Source of the DNA: Isoetes taiwanensis
Lineage: Eukaryota > Streptophyta > Lycopodiopsida > Isoetales > Isoetaceae
DNA length: 64,000 bases
Assembly: GCA_021234155.1 (NCBI GenBank)
Contig: JAJEKV010000057.1
Location: 3,131,821-3,195,820 of the forward strand
Direction: 5' to 3'
This document shows positions 31,456-42,834 of the stretch, one piece after another. The notes below the pieces were generated by a model. That model searched no databases. It was not told the origin of the DNA and worked only from the letters and a program-made list of their open reading frames with translations. The position numbers and the translations under genes were made by a program. Position 1 is the stretch's first letter, and the number at the start of each line of letters is the position of its first letter.

Positions 31456-32148
31456 ATGGGGGCAAAGAAGGGGAAATGGATTGCAATGTGGGTAGTTATG
31501 GTGCTGATACAAGGATGGGAATCACAGGCAATGATGGGGAGAAGAAGTAGATCTGCTGCGGCGCCGGTTCGGGTTCGGGTTCCAGCGCGGCGGAGAGGCT
31601 GGGAACCAGCAAGCAGTCCAGGAGGAAGTTCTGAAGCTCCAGCACCACAGTGTTCTTCTTCAGATTGGCTCTCACCTTCTAAAGAGGCACCTGCTCCTGC
31701 TCCAAAAATTCCAGCTTCTCCTGTCTTTGCACCTCTGCATAATCCTCCATTGCAATCCCCCAACATCTCACCCTCATTCTCAAGTGCACCATCATCATCA
31801 CCACCACCATTACCATCCTCACCACAGCCACCATTACCATCACCATCTCCATTACCATCATCATCAGCATCACCATTACCATCACCATCTCCATTACCAT
31901 CACCATCCCCATTGCCCTTTGCATTTTTCAAAGTAGTGCCAAGAGTAGAGGCAGATCCTCACCCTTCCAGCCTCGCCCTTTCCTCCCATCACCCCCTCAC
32001 CCCTGCCCGGAAATCTGCCATTGCTTTTTCCCTTTTATTTTTTGCTTCCCTTGCTCTCATTTCCTTCCTTGTCTACCGCAAACGAAAGCATAACCTTGAC
32101 AGAACCCTTTATGGAGTAGATAACGCCCTGGGCCGAGGGTGTTACTGA
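31456..32148 (+). CDS. Possible secreted proline-rich single-pass membrane protein
   Basis: An open frame of about 230 codons; an ATG at 31456 gives a good signal peptide (MGAKKGKWIAMWVVMVLIQG), whereas the upstream in-frame ATG at 31432 does not change the prediction. Then comes a Ser/Pro region rich in SPxP and PLPSPSPLPS (about residues 70-165), as in hydroxyproline-rich cell-wall proteins and the N-termini of class I formins. A membrane span follows (AIAFSLLFFASLALISFLVY), then a basic stop-transfer RKRKHN. The last codons (VDNALGRGCY) lie inside the left arm of a 145-bp palindrome, so the native C-terminus has probably been replaced by an inserted element. No formin FH2 or kinase domain was found downstream. 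The Pro-rich part is a CCATCA-type tandem repeat, so chance openness is possible. Confidence 0.45.
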   Translation: MGAKKGKWIAMWVVMVLIQGWESQAMMGRRSRSAAAPVRVRVPARRRGWEPASSPGGSSEAPAPQCSSSDWLSPSKEAPAPAPKIPASPVFAPLHNPPLQSPNISPSFSSAPSSSPPPLPSSPQPPLPSPSPLPSSSASPLPSPSPLPSPSPLPFAFFKVVPRVEADPHPSSLALSSHHPLTPARKSAIAFSLLFFASLALISFLVYRKRKHNLDRTLYGVDNALGRGCY

Positions 32149-32263
32149 AAAAAAAATTTGAGGGCCATCAAAATGGCGAGGGTGTGCGCGTAGCGCACGC
32201 CCGAGCCATTTTGATGGCCCGAAAATTTTTTTTGAAGTAACACCCGAGGGCCAGGGCGTTATC
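32119..32263. repeat. 145-bp near-perfect palindrome (fold-back element)
   Basis: Left arm: GATAACGCCCTGG, GGGTGTTACT, an A run, GGGCCATCAAAATGGC and GTGCGC. The right arm is its reverse complement with few mismatches. The centre is at about 32191, with a loop of only three bases. A hairpin this long is typical of MITE or fold-back insertions. It ends five bases before the next element. Confidence 0.93.
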
Positions 32264-32267
32264 GCCC

Positions 32268-32447
32268 TTAACACACTGCCCCGAGAGTTTTGGGCCATCC
32301 GATCATTATCAAAATCGATCTGGATCCATCCATTTCATAACATCCTAGGGTGTTATGGAGTAGCAGTGTGTTATAGCTCCAGTAACACACTGATCAAGAT
32401 TGATCTGAGCCGTTGGATCACTATAAACTTGAGGGGCAGTGTGTTAA
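32268..32447. mobile_element. 180-bp MITE with 15-bp terminal inverted repeats
   Basis: It begins TTAACACACTGCCCC and ends with the exact reverse complement GGGGCAGTGTGTTAA. TTAA or TA at the ends can be read as a target-site duplication, which would fit a piggyBac-like (TTAA) or a Tc1/mariner-like (TA) origin; the palindromic nature of both prevents a choice. Internally CAGTGTGTTA and TAACACACTG (32364-32392) repeat the terminal sequence as a second hairpin, and CATAACA with TGTTATG forms a third. Confidence 0.8.
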
Positions 32448-32449
32448 GG

Positions 32450-35040
32450 ACCTAGACGACCTCACAGAGAGGTCATTTGATCTTACCCTAGCCATATTCT
32501 TTTTCAATTGCAGGACATAATCTGCCCCTTGGGTTTTGATCCAAGAATCTTATAGGTCTGTATCTGGCCTTGTTCTTGCCGATTCTACCAATAGCTTTTG
32601 GTGATTTTTTTTTTTTGTATCGACGAGTTTCGCTGCTGGAAAAGTAAAAATTTTTGGGACCACCGGGCATTCTACTTGCCTGTTGGATCTTCTACATGAT
32701 GTAAGATACGCAGACTGTCCGCGCCAAAAATGTCCTGTGAATCTTTTCTATCAAAGTATTTTCTGAATGTATTATTCTGTCTGGCGGCAGCTCTTAAATT
32801 GAGACGATGCCCCACTCTAGACTTAGTCGTATGCGTCTCTGCATCTTTGTAAAGCATCTTTAGGAAGACATTAGGCTTAAAAGGTTAAAGGCCAGACATT
32901 TTGGAACATAATTTCAAGTCCATAACAATCATTATCTAGGCACATAATTTCAAGTAATTCCCTACCCAAATTCAAAAATTAAACTCCTTTCAATAATGTG
33001 AAGGGGTTTATTTTGTATATGCTAGAGAAGGGGATGCTCCAAGGCCGTTCACATATTCGTGATTTTGACAACTCACATTTACTTACCCAACACAAGTGTA
33101 TCACAAATCAAGTCATAAACTGCAAATCTTTAATATTTGTATACATGAATTACCTTTTTGTCTTCATTCTAGGGAGAAAATAGGAGCCGGACGGTGATAG
33201 GCGGAGGCCCCTGTTGATTCTTCGAAATGAAGACAAGAAGGTAGTTGTGCAACATGAATGCAGTCAAGCCGTAAATTGTCTGAATTATTAGGTTAAATGG
33301 CCCCGAATATTAGGTTAAAGTGAAGAATACAGTGTACAAAAATATCTTAGCATCAACATAAAATCTTGCTTAAATTCTTTCTAGAACAAAATATGCCACA
33401 TGGCATGACATGAATGGACGACACACTCGAATCTGTTTTAACTTGCTTTTACGGTATGCATAGACGTTGGATAGTATTATAGTAGTAGACATTATGAATT
33501 TATGCTCTTGAATAAAAGATGCATGTGCAATTAGAACAAAAGGTAGCAGTGAGCAACAAACTCTATACCTAAAAAGGTATATTTTCTACAAAATTTAAGC
33601 TAGCAAGAATCATGATACAAAAAGCTAGTTTCTAGCTAGGAGATTTTTTTCTGTTCCGCTGAAAATTCTTGATTTTAACAAGTAGGCTGCAAGGACTCTC
33701 TGTAATTTGTCACTCACTGAAAGGTAGTGTCTCCACTTAAATGGACAATTGATTAGCATGATATGCAAGGATTTCCTGAAATTTGCCGCTCACTGAAAGG
33801 TAGCGTCTCCACTTAATTGGTCAGATGATTAGCATGATATGCAATGGTAGCATGTACGACAAATGTAGTGTTTCTAATTCAAGCATTGAATGGATGCATT
33901 GTTCAATTCCCTTAATTTGGCGACTAAAACATTATTCAAGCAATGAATATGGCTTATTGATAATGATTAATTTCATTAATTAATGGTGAAGTAAGTGATT
34001 TACAAGTATTAGCTCAAAGGTGATTTAGAACCCATGAAACCTAAACCAATTGGTGTATATCAGGTGGAGTTTTATATTATGCAATATGGGCTCCATTCTA
34101 GAGAGTTTTGTCACTCATGCAATATGAGTTTGTACACGACATGTTTTTATCATCCACGGAGGCCAAGAGTTATGTGGGTTTCAATATAAAGAGAGCCTAA
34201 TAAGCCCATCACTATACATGCTTTAGAAAATCCCATCCTGAGGGAAAAAGGGGAAAAACCTTTACAGTAGTAGACCTACTAATGTGCTTGCAAAAGGATA
34301 TGTAGTGTTTGATTAAACTGATGTGTTTGCTTTTATTGTTGCGAATGATGGATAAATTTGAAAAGTATGGTGTTTATTTTCATTTGCTCTCAATTGACAC
34401 ATTAACTATCATGTGCTCACGAACCCCTCTCCCTATTAAAATTCTAAGATGATATGCACTTATATGAATGTATGCAACTGCTGTATAAATGTCCATAGGT
34501 AAATGTCCCTGTAGACCACATATTAGTGTAGGATTAATATGTTTTTTTGTAATGCCATGTATTATCCATCTCCATGTATTGGCATTCCAAAGATTACTTA
34601 GAAATCAGGCATCCAGATATTGCTTGAAGTGAGCCAAGAACATGACATGTACAATGCCAAACTAGTACAATATAAGCATGATTTCATTAGTTAGAGAAAT
34701 TTGGATTACTTGATGATGAGTGGTTTTGCTTAGTGGACTATTTCGTCCTCTTCGTTTTGAGTCCCATGTCACAGGTCCCTTGTATGTATCTTGATTTTCC
34801 TTGATAATAGATTGTCGTCCTTCAAAAAAAGAGGTTGTCATATACATATAGAATAGGAAAAGTTAGAAAGGTTTAATGGAATATGTTTGGCATTATTTAT
34901 GGTTGTTTATCACCTTCTATATCCATGTCCAAATATTCCTTCACTCGGGTATAATCAAACTCTTTTATCTCTTATGCTTGAGCTAAGAGTAGTACAAGTG
35001 CCTCATTATCAAACTAGTAAGAAATGAAGCAAGGGTTGCA
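32450..35040. other. AT-rich intergenic DNA
   Basis: No gene is supported. Open frames are short and without domains. It contains one tandem duplication (33690-33850). Confidence 0.4.
33690..33850. repeat. 76-bp tandem duplication
   Basis: CACTGAAAGGTAGYGTCTCC occurs at 33715 and 33791, each followed by ACTTAA and GATTAGCATGATATGCAA. There are two diverged copies. Confidence 0.9.
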
Positions 35041-35048
35041 GGAGTTTT

Positions 35049-35054
35049 GCAAAA

Positions 35055-35104
<50 letters not shown>
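35049..35104. repeat. AAAT microsatellite
   Basis: About 13 uninterrupted AAAT (TAAA) units. Confidence 0.97.
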
Positions 35105-35106
<2 letters not shown>

Positions 35107-35109
35107 CCA

Positions 35110-35522
35110 CTTCCATGGCAATATCTAGTTGTTTAACATGTTCGATTTTGTTCTCAAACTCGGAGTCAGAGAAGCTTGCACGACCAAGCAATTTAGCATT
35201 GTTGTTTATCAACAAAATTTTTCAGCTAGTTTGCCTAGCTTTTCTTACTATTTGCCAAAGTCATATGCTCTTGTATGCCCGCAAATCCCTATTCATCAAT
35301 TATTTCATCGCTCTTCATATGTACTGCATTATAACAAGTTGTATGATGCTTATGTGTTAGAAAAGGCATAGCTGCATCAAGCTGTTGATTTAGCTTTTTT
35401 AAAATTTTGAACTTAGCTTCAAGCTCTGAAGCAGCTTTTTCTATAGGGCCAATTAGTATATTGGCCTCCTTGAATCTCTCTTCATATCTTTTTGCATCAA
35501 GGCCATTCAGTAAAGCATCCAT
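35110..35522 (-). pseudogene. Coiled-coil protein gene fragment
   Basis: The minus strand reads MDALLNGLDAKRYEERFKEA, IEKAASELEAKFKILKKL and NQQLDAAMPF (35522-35350), and in another frame LLGRASFSDSEFENKIEHVK and QLDIAMEVDY (about 35195-35105). Both parts look like helical coiled coil and probably belong to one broken or intron-split gene. No family is recognised. Confidence 0.35.
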
Positions 35523-36500
35523 ACGTGATAGGTCAGTATTTTGTTTGATGCCTATATTTGGCTTATTGGACTAACTAGGACGAATCGCATGTGTGCCAAT
35601 TATGGTGACAATGGTGGCATATGGTATATGGCGTGTGTTGTAACACTGTGGGGTGGTGTCGAGTGTTGCGCTTCTAGTGGTGAAACCACTTTGCGTTATG
35701 TAAAGTGGTGTTGGGTGTTGTCCTGCCAGTCGTGGTGGCAATGGTAGCATGTGGTGTGTAGTGCATGTATTACTATTGTGGTGTGGTGGAGGGTGTTGTG
35801 CTGCCAATGGTGTTGCTAGTATGTGGTGTCTATATGGCAGTAGCTTGTGTTGTGTGGTGTGTGATTATGGTATTCCATCAGTATATGGCTTATAATGTTA
35901 GGAGGCTGATATATATGGAGTGTTTTATGTTGCAGACTCTGGCAAACTTGTGAAGAAATAGATGGCGGCAACATCAGCTAGGTTGATAGCTGCAAAGCAA
36001 CGATTGCAAGCAAATGAGGATATAAAGAGTCATGTCAATAGAAAGATTGGGTTGATGGAGCATAAAGCATAAGAAAGCTGATTTGCACAGATGGCAGTCA
36101 ATCATGACCTCAAATCCGAAAGCAGCAGAGCGCGTTTGGGTTGTAAGTGAATTGAAGGACGAAGAGCCAAATAGTACAGTTGCCTGGGCTGAGTCAATTG
36201 AATAAGAAACCAGCAGGAACTAAAATTGAGCTAAGGGTATGTGAAGCCTTACTTTTAGAGCTGCAACTTCGAATATAAAGATTTGAGATTTTTTCTGAAT
36301 ATAGTGGCTATGACACTCCTGTGCTTTCAATGCTTTCTGAGGTAGAAGAAGAGGGTGATGAAGGTTGTCCATATTGTGGACGTTATTTGAAATGGGAGGG
36401 CTTAATTGTCATAGGAGAATGCAATCACTAGTATCACATTCCATGTCTGTCACATCATGTGAGGTAAATATTGTCATCTTTAACCTTGTCTGCAAGTTTT
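35523..36500. other. GTGGTG-rich low-complexity DNA and gene scraps
   Basis: From 35600 to 35880 the plus strand is rich in GTGGTGTNG words without a clean period. At 35961 MAATSARLIAAKQRLQANED looks like an N-terminus followed by decay. At about 36345-36445 EVEEEGDEGCPYCGRYLKWE, IVIGECNH and, after a stop, YHIPCL spell a RING-like zinc-finger relic (CxxC, CxH, HxxC). Confidence 0.35.
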
Positions 36501-38950
36501 ATTAATATTAGATTTGTTCTACAGACACTCCAAAACTTGCTCCAGCCCCAGTTGTTCTCACATGATGTCTGAGACATGGCTTTTGGATTTTGGTATTCAA
36601 GTGGTACCACAGGAACCAATGAACAAAAATAAGTAACTTAACTAATGTTTCTGATGTTGTTAGAGGTCTACTGACTTAGTGTTTGCAGATTTGCAAGAAT
36701 TTGAGACCAAGGAAACTGCATAGAGTTCTGAGGCTCCTCGTGACAATGCTCTTGGCTTCCAAATCCTTTAATTCTTCACCTATAATTTTTTCCAATGTTT
36801 TATCTCCAAAATGTAAGTAAAATCTCTTTCTTCATGCTATCCTCAATTTTTTTGATCTGTCTGTGGAAACTTTTCCCTCTTCTTCTTTTCCTCTAGCATC
36901 TTTTCTTCAACGTTTCTTTTTCCTTGGTTCTTCTTGGTTTCTTCTGAAATGCCAGTTTGTGGATGGATTATCTCATTGACATCCATACCCACAATGGATT
37001 GGAGCTGGCAGTAGGGAGCCAAAGAACAGAAAGGAGGCAAACAACGTGAAGCGGCTAAAGAACGGGAATTTAAATTTTAGTTTTGTGAATTAGAATTTAC
37101 CCCAATTGGGACTCATTTTTAAATAACGCAATCAGTTATGATCTAGGTAGTTGGGTGGCGCCATAATTATAGTTTCATACTACAAAAGTGATGGATGTGC
37201 GACCACATTTTGGGGGGACAGGGGGAACATCCGAATTGAGACACCACAACGTTGAGCGTTTTAGCATGGGGCGCGTGGAATCCATACCCATCCCATATGA
37301 ATACTTAACACAAATTTACTAGGAAATATATCTAATAATGTAGAAACCCAAATCCAATAATTCCTCTTTGTATTTATAGATCAAAAGAGCCCTTCCGCAT
37401 TACAAAACATATATAATTGATATTGTATGATAGGGACGCCCCCACATGGCAGCAAATCGTGCATTGAAAGGTTAACACATGGTTTTTCCCAGGCGTTTTT
37501 TCAGTAAGAGAGAAAAATGGAAAATAGATGTGAATCGTCTTGCGCCAGATAGTGCAGTTCGCCTCGCTGCTACGGCCATCTGTCACAAGTTTGTGGTATC
37601 GATTGCTCCCAAGACAAGAAAAGAAATCAAAATATGTGGGCAGTGTCGCATTGTCTATCTGTCACAAAATTGTGGTGGATGTGAATTTATAAACAGGTGT
37701 GAGGATCCCAGATAGCCAGAACATGGTTGAATGATCTGTAAGTTGTTTATTTCTTCATATAAATATGAAGAGCTGCTCTTCGTTATTTGTCATCTGCTTC
37801 AGAGGTATGTTTGAGTGCCCTCATACTGCAGTTTTTTTTGTTTATTGTTGTTTCCTTTTTAAAGTTTAATTAGGTTTAGCCTGAGATCCTTTTCTTTGAT
37901 CTATTCATGACAGCTGAGACCTATTCTAAAATAGATGTGTATATCTCTATATTTATATTTCATTTGATTAAATATATTATCTATTCGATGCAAACATATG
38001 TTATTTGTTCTGCATAGAGTGCACAAGGCTAAGCTTGTGCATAATTTGTGCTTCAACAACGGGATTAGACAGAATAGAGAGATTGCTTCTATACTTCAAC
38101 AGAGAAGCCCTCTTTATATAGTTCAGCAGAGAAGCTCTGAACCTGTTAGCCATAATGCAAGACATTGGTGGCTGCCCTTTAATTCTAACTCTGGATAATG
38201 CAAGGCGTCACTGGCTGCCCCTTAATTCTAACTAAGGAAAATGATTGATTACATGGAAGTGCCTGCTCACAATTGCTGAGAACGTTGTCTACTGCAGCCA
38301 GTTGGGCATCCTGACCATGATAATCACACGACTGATATCCTGCTTGTGGATTGACACCCTGATAATCCATTAACCCAAGCTTGACCTTTTCCCATGGTAC
38401 TTAGGTCTATTGAAATTGGATCTAAACCAAGTGGAGTATCAAGCCTAGCTTACAAATAGATATTGCACATTATAAACATAACACATCATTAATCTATTTT
38501 AGAAGTTGATTGTGCTCATTCTATAATGCTAATCTATTCCATGCCAACAGTATTTGCAAGTCTATGTAGACAATGACTTGAACCATGGGCTTATGCAGAA
38601 AGACCTTGCTTGCACTTGATAAATCATATGCATGAATAAGAGTACTTTGGATGTGCTACACAAAGAGGCCACCAACAATATTTGGTCTAAATTTAGACTG
38701 CTATTCTAGATTAATGGAAATACATGAGCACAAAGTTATACTTCAAAATGAATAACTACCCCATAAACAGGCAGACCAGAAATAAAAGGACACTTTTATT
38801 TGGCTGCTTCTTCAAAGTCATAAAGACAGCTTTCATTATCATTACGAGCTGTTGGAATCTTGCAGTGGCTCAGAATAGGCAAGAGCAGTATATGCAAATA
38901 AAAGGCATAAACTCTAGAATTTACAAAAGATCAGTATTTATTATTACGGA
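36501..38950. other. Intergenic DNA with possible exons
   Basis: A minus-strand frame at 37040-36843 contains GMDVNEIIHPQTGISEETKK and a basic/acidic helix (EEKMLEEKKKREKF). A plus-strand frame at 37479-37715 contains four Cys (CGQCRIVYLSQNCGGCEF). Neither is recognisable. A short duplication near 38160-38240 repeats GGCTGCCCYTTAATTCTAAC. Confidence 0.3.
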
Positions 38951-39638
38951 TTAATCCTAAGCCAAGTTCATTGGCATTTAAAAGTGCGGGAAAGTCTAAG
39001 AGATGCGGAACCTTATAAGATATTGGAACACACTGGGAAAGTAGCTTACAAGTTGGAGTTACCTTCACATATTAGGATGCACAATGTGTTCCATGTGAGC
39101 AATTTGAGAAAGTAGGTCTTTGATCCGTCGGCACATGCTTGCTGACGACGATTTGGTAATCAGAGATGAACTTTTGTATTTTCGACTAGAGCGTGTTCTG
39201 CAATCTGAGATGGTAAGCTTTGAAAAAGGACAATCACAAGATTTTTTTATTCAATGGTTTGGTTGTCTGATTGAAGACGTAACGTGAGAAGATTCAAAGT
39301 GAATTCTTCGCCAATTTGCTCACCCATGAGGACATGGATTAAAAATTTGAAGGGAAGAATAAAACGAGTCTAGTGTGTTAGTAGACGTGATTTAAGTATT
39401 TTTTAATACAATTTAGTTATACTTAAGAGAGACCATTAAACTGATACTTGGTTGATAAAATACAAACGTAATATGTATAGAAAGTTTACACATAAATTGT
39501 AGAGGATTGGGACGTTGGGAGAGCGTAATTCTAGAGGAGTTCTTAGAATTGGAGATTGGAACAAACAACCACAATGCAATACCAAATCAGCCGATTTGTG
39601 GATGTTAGGCCTTTGGAAGGCCAGATCCAGAGAAATTG

Positions 39639-41255
39639 TCTTAAGATTACAGAAGTCAGAAGATGGTGGAGAATATGTAGTCGGCTTTTCTTATTGATTC
39701 GATAACACAATACAACAAAAGTAGTTATCTTATGCATCGGACAGATGCGACGTTTCCCTAAACAACATGACTCATATATTGCTGACTAGGATGACATCTA
39801 ATCTAGATCCTTGCTGACTCATTATATTCTAACACTCCCACTTCAGCCAGGATCTGTTTGCAGTTTCTTATCACAGAATAATATATCCATCTCATCTCTT
39901 ATCAGCTGAAATTTATCTCTTGCCAATGGTTTGATCAAAATATCTGCCATCATCTCGTTTGTTGATCAATGCTGCAGATTAATCACTCCAGCTTGCACCT
40001 GTTCTCTTATGAAATGATAGCGAGTGTCAATGTGACGCGTTCTTGCATGAAACTTGGTTGAGTCTGCTAGTGCGATGGCACTTCTATTGTCACAGTAAAG
40101 TAAGGTTGGTTCATGCTGCTGTAACAACATTCCCTGCAGTAATGTGCGCAGCCAAACCGCTTCTTGAGCTGTTGTAGAAGCGGCAATGTACTCTGCTTCT
40201 GTTGATGATAAAGCAGTGATAGGTTGGCGCCTACTTTGCCATGAAATAACATTTGTTCCAAGCTGAAAAACATAGGTTGAAGTTGATCGTCTGTTGTCCA
40301 CATCCCCAGCCCAATCTGCATCCGTGTATCCTACTAACTTGAACAATTCTTTTTCCTGTTGCCTTTGATACACCAATGCAGAATCCATTGTACCTTTTAG
40401 ATAGCGCATGATCCTCTTGATGGCAAGCCAATGCTGGCGTCCCCGATTATCCATAAACTGACTTACAACTCCCACTGAAAATGAAATGTCAGGACGGGTA
40501 CATACTGATAGATAAGTTAGGCTGCCTACTGCATGCCTATATGGAACATTCCGCATTTCTTGTGCCTCTTCTTCATTTGATGGAGCCATACCTTTAGTAA
40601 GCTGCAAATGAGATTCCATTGGAGTTGCCACGGGATTCGAATCCTGCATACCAAATCTGATCAATACTTCTTCAATGTACCGTCTTTGCACCATTTGTAA
40701 CCAGCCTTTAGTTCTGTCTCTAATAATCTGTATGCCCAAGCAGTAATCAATCTCCCCCATGTCGGACATGCGGAACTCTGCGCTGGGTTGCTCTTTTACT
40801 TGTTTCAAGAACTCAATGGAATTAGAGACCAATAAGCAGTCATCTACGTAAAGTGCCACAATGGTGAAGAAGCTGCCCATTGTCTTGACATAAACATTGC
40901 CATCTGCCTGTGTACTGCCAAACCCCAATCGAAGCAAATATCCATTTATGCGTTCGAACCATGCCCTGGGAGACTGACGCAGCCCATATAAGGCCTTGTG
41001 TAACCTGCATACAAGCTGTTCATTTCCTGCTTTGATATATCCTTCTGGCTCTGATACTATCTTAAGATTACAGAAGTCAGAAGATGGTGGAGAATATGTA
41101 GTCAGCTTTTCTTATTGATTCAATAACACAATACAACAAAAGTAGTTATCTTATGCATCGGACAGATGCGACGTTTCCCTAAACAACATGACTCATATAT
41201 TGCTGACTAGGATGACATCTAATCTAGATCCTTGCTGACTCATTATATTCTAACA
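39639..41255 (-). mobile_element. Ty1/copia retrotransposon, internally reduced, young insertion
   Basis: Two 196-bp LTRs (39639-39834 and 41060-41255) differ at about two positions, pointing to a recent insertion. A perfect 5-bp target-site duplication AATTG flanks the element (39634-39638 and 41256-41260). On the minus strand the first LTR is followed by GTATCAGAGCC, the initiator-Met primer-binding site, and the second LTR is preceded by a purine-rich AAGTGGGAG. The internal part holds only reverse transcriptase and RNase H sequence; gag, protease and integrase are absent, so it is a non-autonomous fossil that would have needed other copies. Confidence 0.92.
39966..41030 (-). pseudogene. 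Copia reverse transcriptase-RNase H fragment
   Basis: A long minus-strand frame. It holds KALYGLRQSPRAW, VALYVDDCLLV (the catalytic YVDD block), YCLGIQIIRD, then the connection (GSLTYLSVCTRPDISF) and RNase H with VGYTDADWAGDVDNRRSTS, SSTEAEYIAA and YCDNRSAIALA. These are the standard words of Ty1/copia pol. It belongs to the element above. Integrase, protease and gag are not present. Confidence 0.95.
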
Positions 41256-41260
41256 AATTG

Positions 41261-42804
41261 AAGGCAGAAAGGTCTTTGTCCGAGCTATTGAAGCCGTGAC
41301 CTAAAGAGGTCATGAACTAACTCGACTTGTGTTTTTTTTTTTTGTAATAGAAAAATAGTCCAAGGATAGTGAAATCTTGGTTAAAATAATAACATGCATT
41401 AAGATATGAACTAAGGGGCATGATCAGCCCGGGTGGCATGTTAGAATCGGAGTAGGCATTGTATGTTGTGGAGATGGTTTAAGTATGAAAAATAAAAGTA
41501 TTATTCGTGACATATATGTACTAACTTGATTGGTTAAGGTGCAATGGGACTAGTTGGTAAGGTATTCATTGTTTATGGTATGCGTTGTATTTGTGCATGA
41601 ATAGTTCCTTAAGTGCCCAAAAACCCCCCACTTAGTCTTTAAGACTAAACCCAGGAACCGAATGTAGTCGCACAGCGGAGAATCGGGGTTAGAGGCCCAG
41701 ATATAGTTAGAGAGTTGGAGGAGAGATTTCCTTTGGGACCTGAATTTCTACGCAAAAAGGTGCTGGAGTTTCTTCGTGACTTAGAAGATGGTGAGAGTGT
41801 ACACTTAATAGAATAGGCTCAGATATCTAAAGAGAATAATCCCTCAGGTATTGAGTCTAGTGTTGGATCTACTCCTGGCTTTATAGAACCTTCTTTAGAA
41901 AGTAATGAAGTCCATCTATATGCAATTGAGAGAGATGATCTTCCATTGGATTCAGAGGTTCACGCAGAGATAGATAATTTAATGAGCAACTCTTCTAGTG
42001 AAAGAAGCTCCTTAGTGCAGGATCATATATTGATTATCTTGATTTGGATTTGTAAATACTAAGATTATAAGTTGTGGTAAGTTCCACAGATTTTATAGAG
42101 TGGCTATAAAACCATAACTTGAACTCGTATTGTATTAATGAATTTTGTCTACAATTGTATCTGGATAAAGATTAGATTCTTTATTAATATAGAGTATATG
42201 GAAACGCGCTATGTAACACCTGTACAAAGGCATTAGTAGTGGTGTTAAAAGTAAAGATAGGGTCCCAAATTGCCTCGGAGAGGCCAGCTTGGCAGGCCCA
42301 TCACAAACTAGACTTATAATTGCATATATATTTACTAAATCAGTAGGTGAGAAGTGACATCAAGATAATGTTAAAGCTCTTGGAGTACTTGAGAACAAGA
42401 ATAAATACTATAATATAAAATACTAGCATGCGGGTCTTTTCCATTGTGACCACCTATCAAAGGTTTTCTTCAGTCGAGTGCAAGACCAAATTTGTAGGTG
42501 TGGAGATTATTTGCATTATATTTGTCTCTAAAAGAAAGAACACTAAATAATGCAACAAAGGCATGCAGATCATCTTCCCATTTGCAAATTTGATCTCACA
42601 CTTGGATAAAATAAAAACTTTTAGTGGTCACATAGGAAAAAACCTGCGCTTTCTAATTTATTCTTGTTTTCAAATATTTCAAGAGCTTTAACATTGTCTT
42701 GATATCGCTTCTCCCCTAGTGATTTACTGAATATATCTGCAATCACAAGTGTAGCTTGACAATAATCCAACCTAATGATGCATTTTCCTTTTCAAATATA
42801 CTAT
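41261..42804. other. Intergenic or old-element DNA downstream of the copia insertion
   Basis: It continues the sequence interrupted by the copia element. Apart from the coding-like stretch near 41740-42050 it is AT-rich without recognisable genes. Confidence 0.35.
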
Positions 42805-42834
42805 GAGATACGCAATTTTTTTTTTTTTTTTTTT

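Larger units (their letters stand above)
38960..42250 (+). mobile_element. Ty3/gypsy relic (3' part) interrupted by a copia element
   Basis: From about 39000 the plus strand carries the end of a Ty3/gypsy polyprotein: GKVAYKLELPSH and RMHNVFHVSNL are the integrase C-terminal words, followed by a chromodomain-like FFIQWFGCLIED. Beyond about 39350 lies non-coding DNA that may be its LTR, into which the copia element 39639-41255 inserted. An old coding-like stretch at about 41740-42050 (EFLRKKVLEFLRDLEDGES) is not assigned. The right limit near 42217 (CTATGTAACA) is a guess. It is a broken fossil. Confidence 0.6.

Noticed and set aside
31679-31936. Minus-strand Met/Val-rich and Gly/Asp-rich frames and a His/Pro-rich frame
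   Set aside because: They are shadows of a CCATCA-type repeat; only the Ser/Pro frame with signal peptide and membrane span has a sensible architecture.
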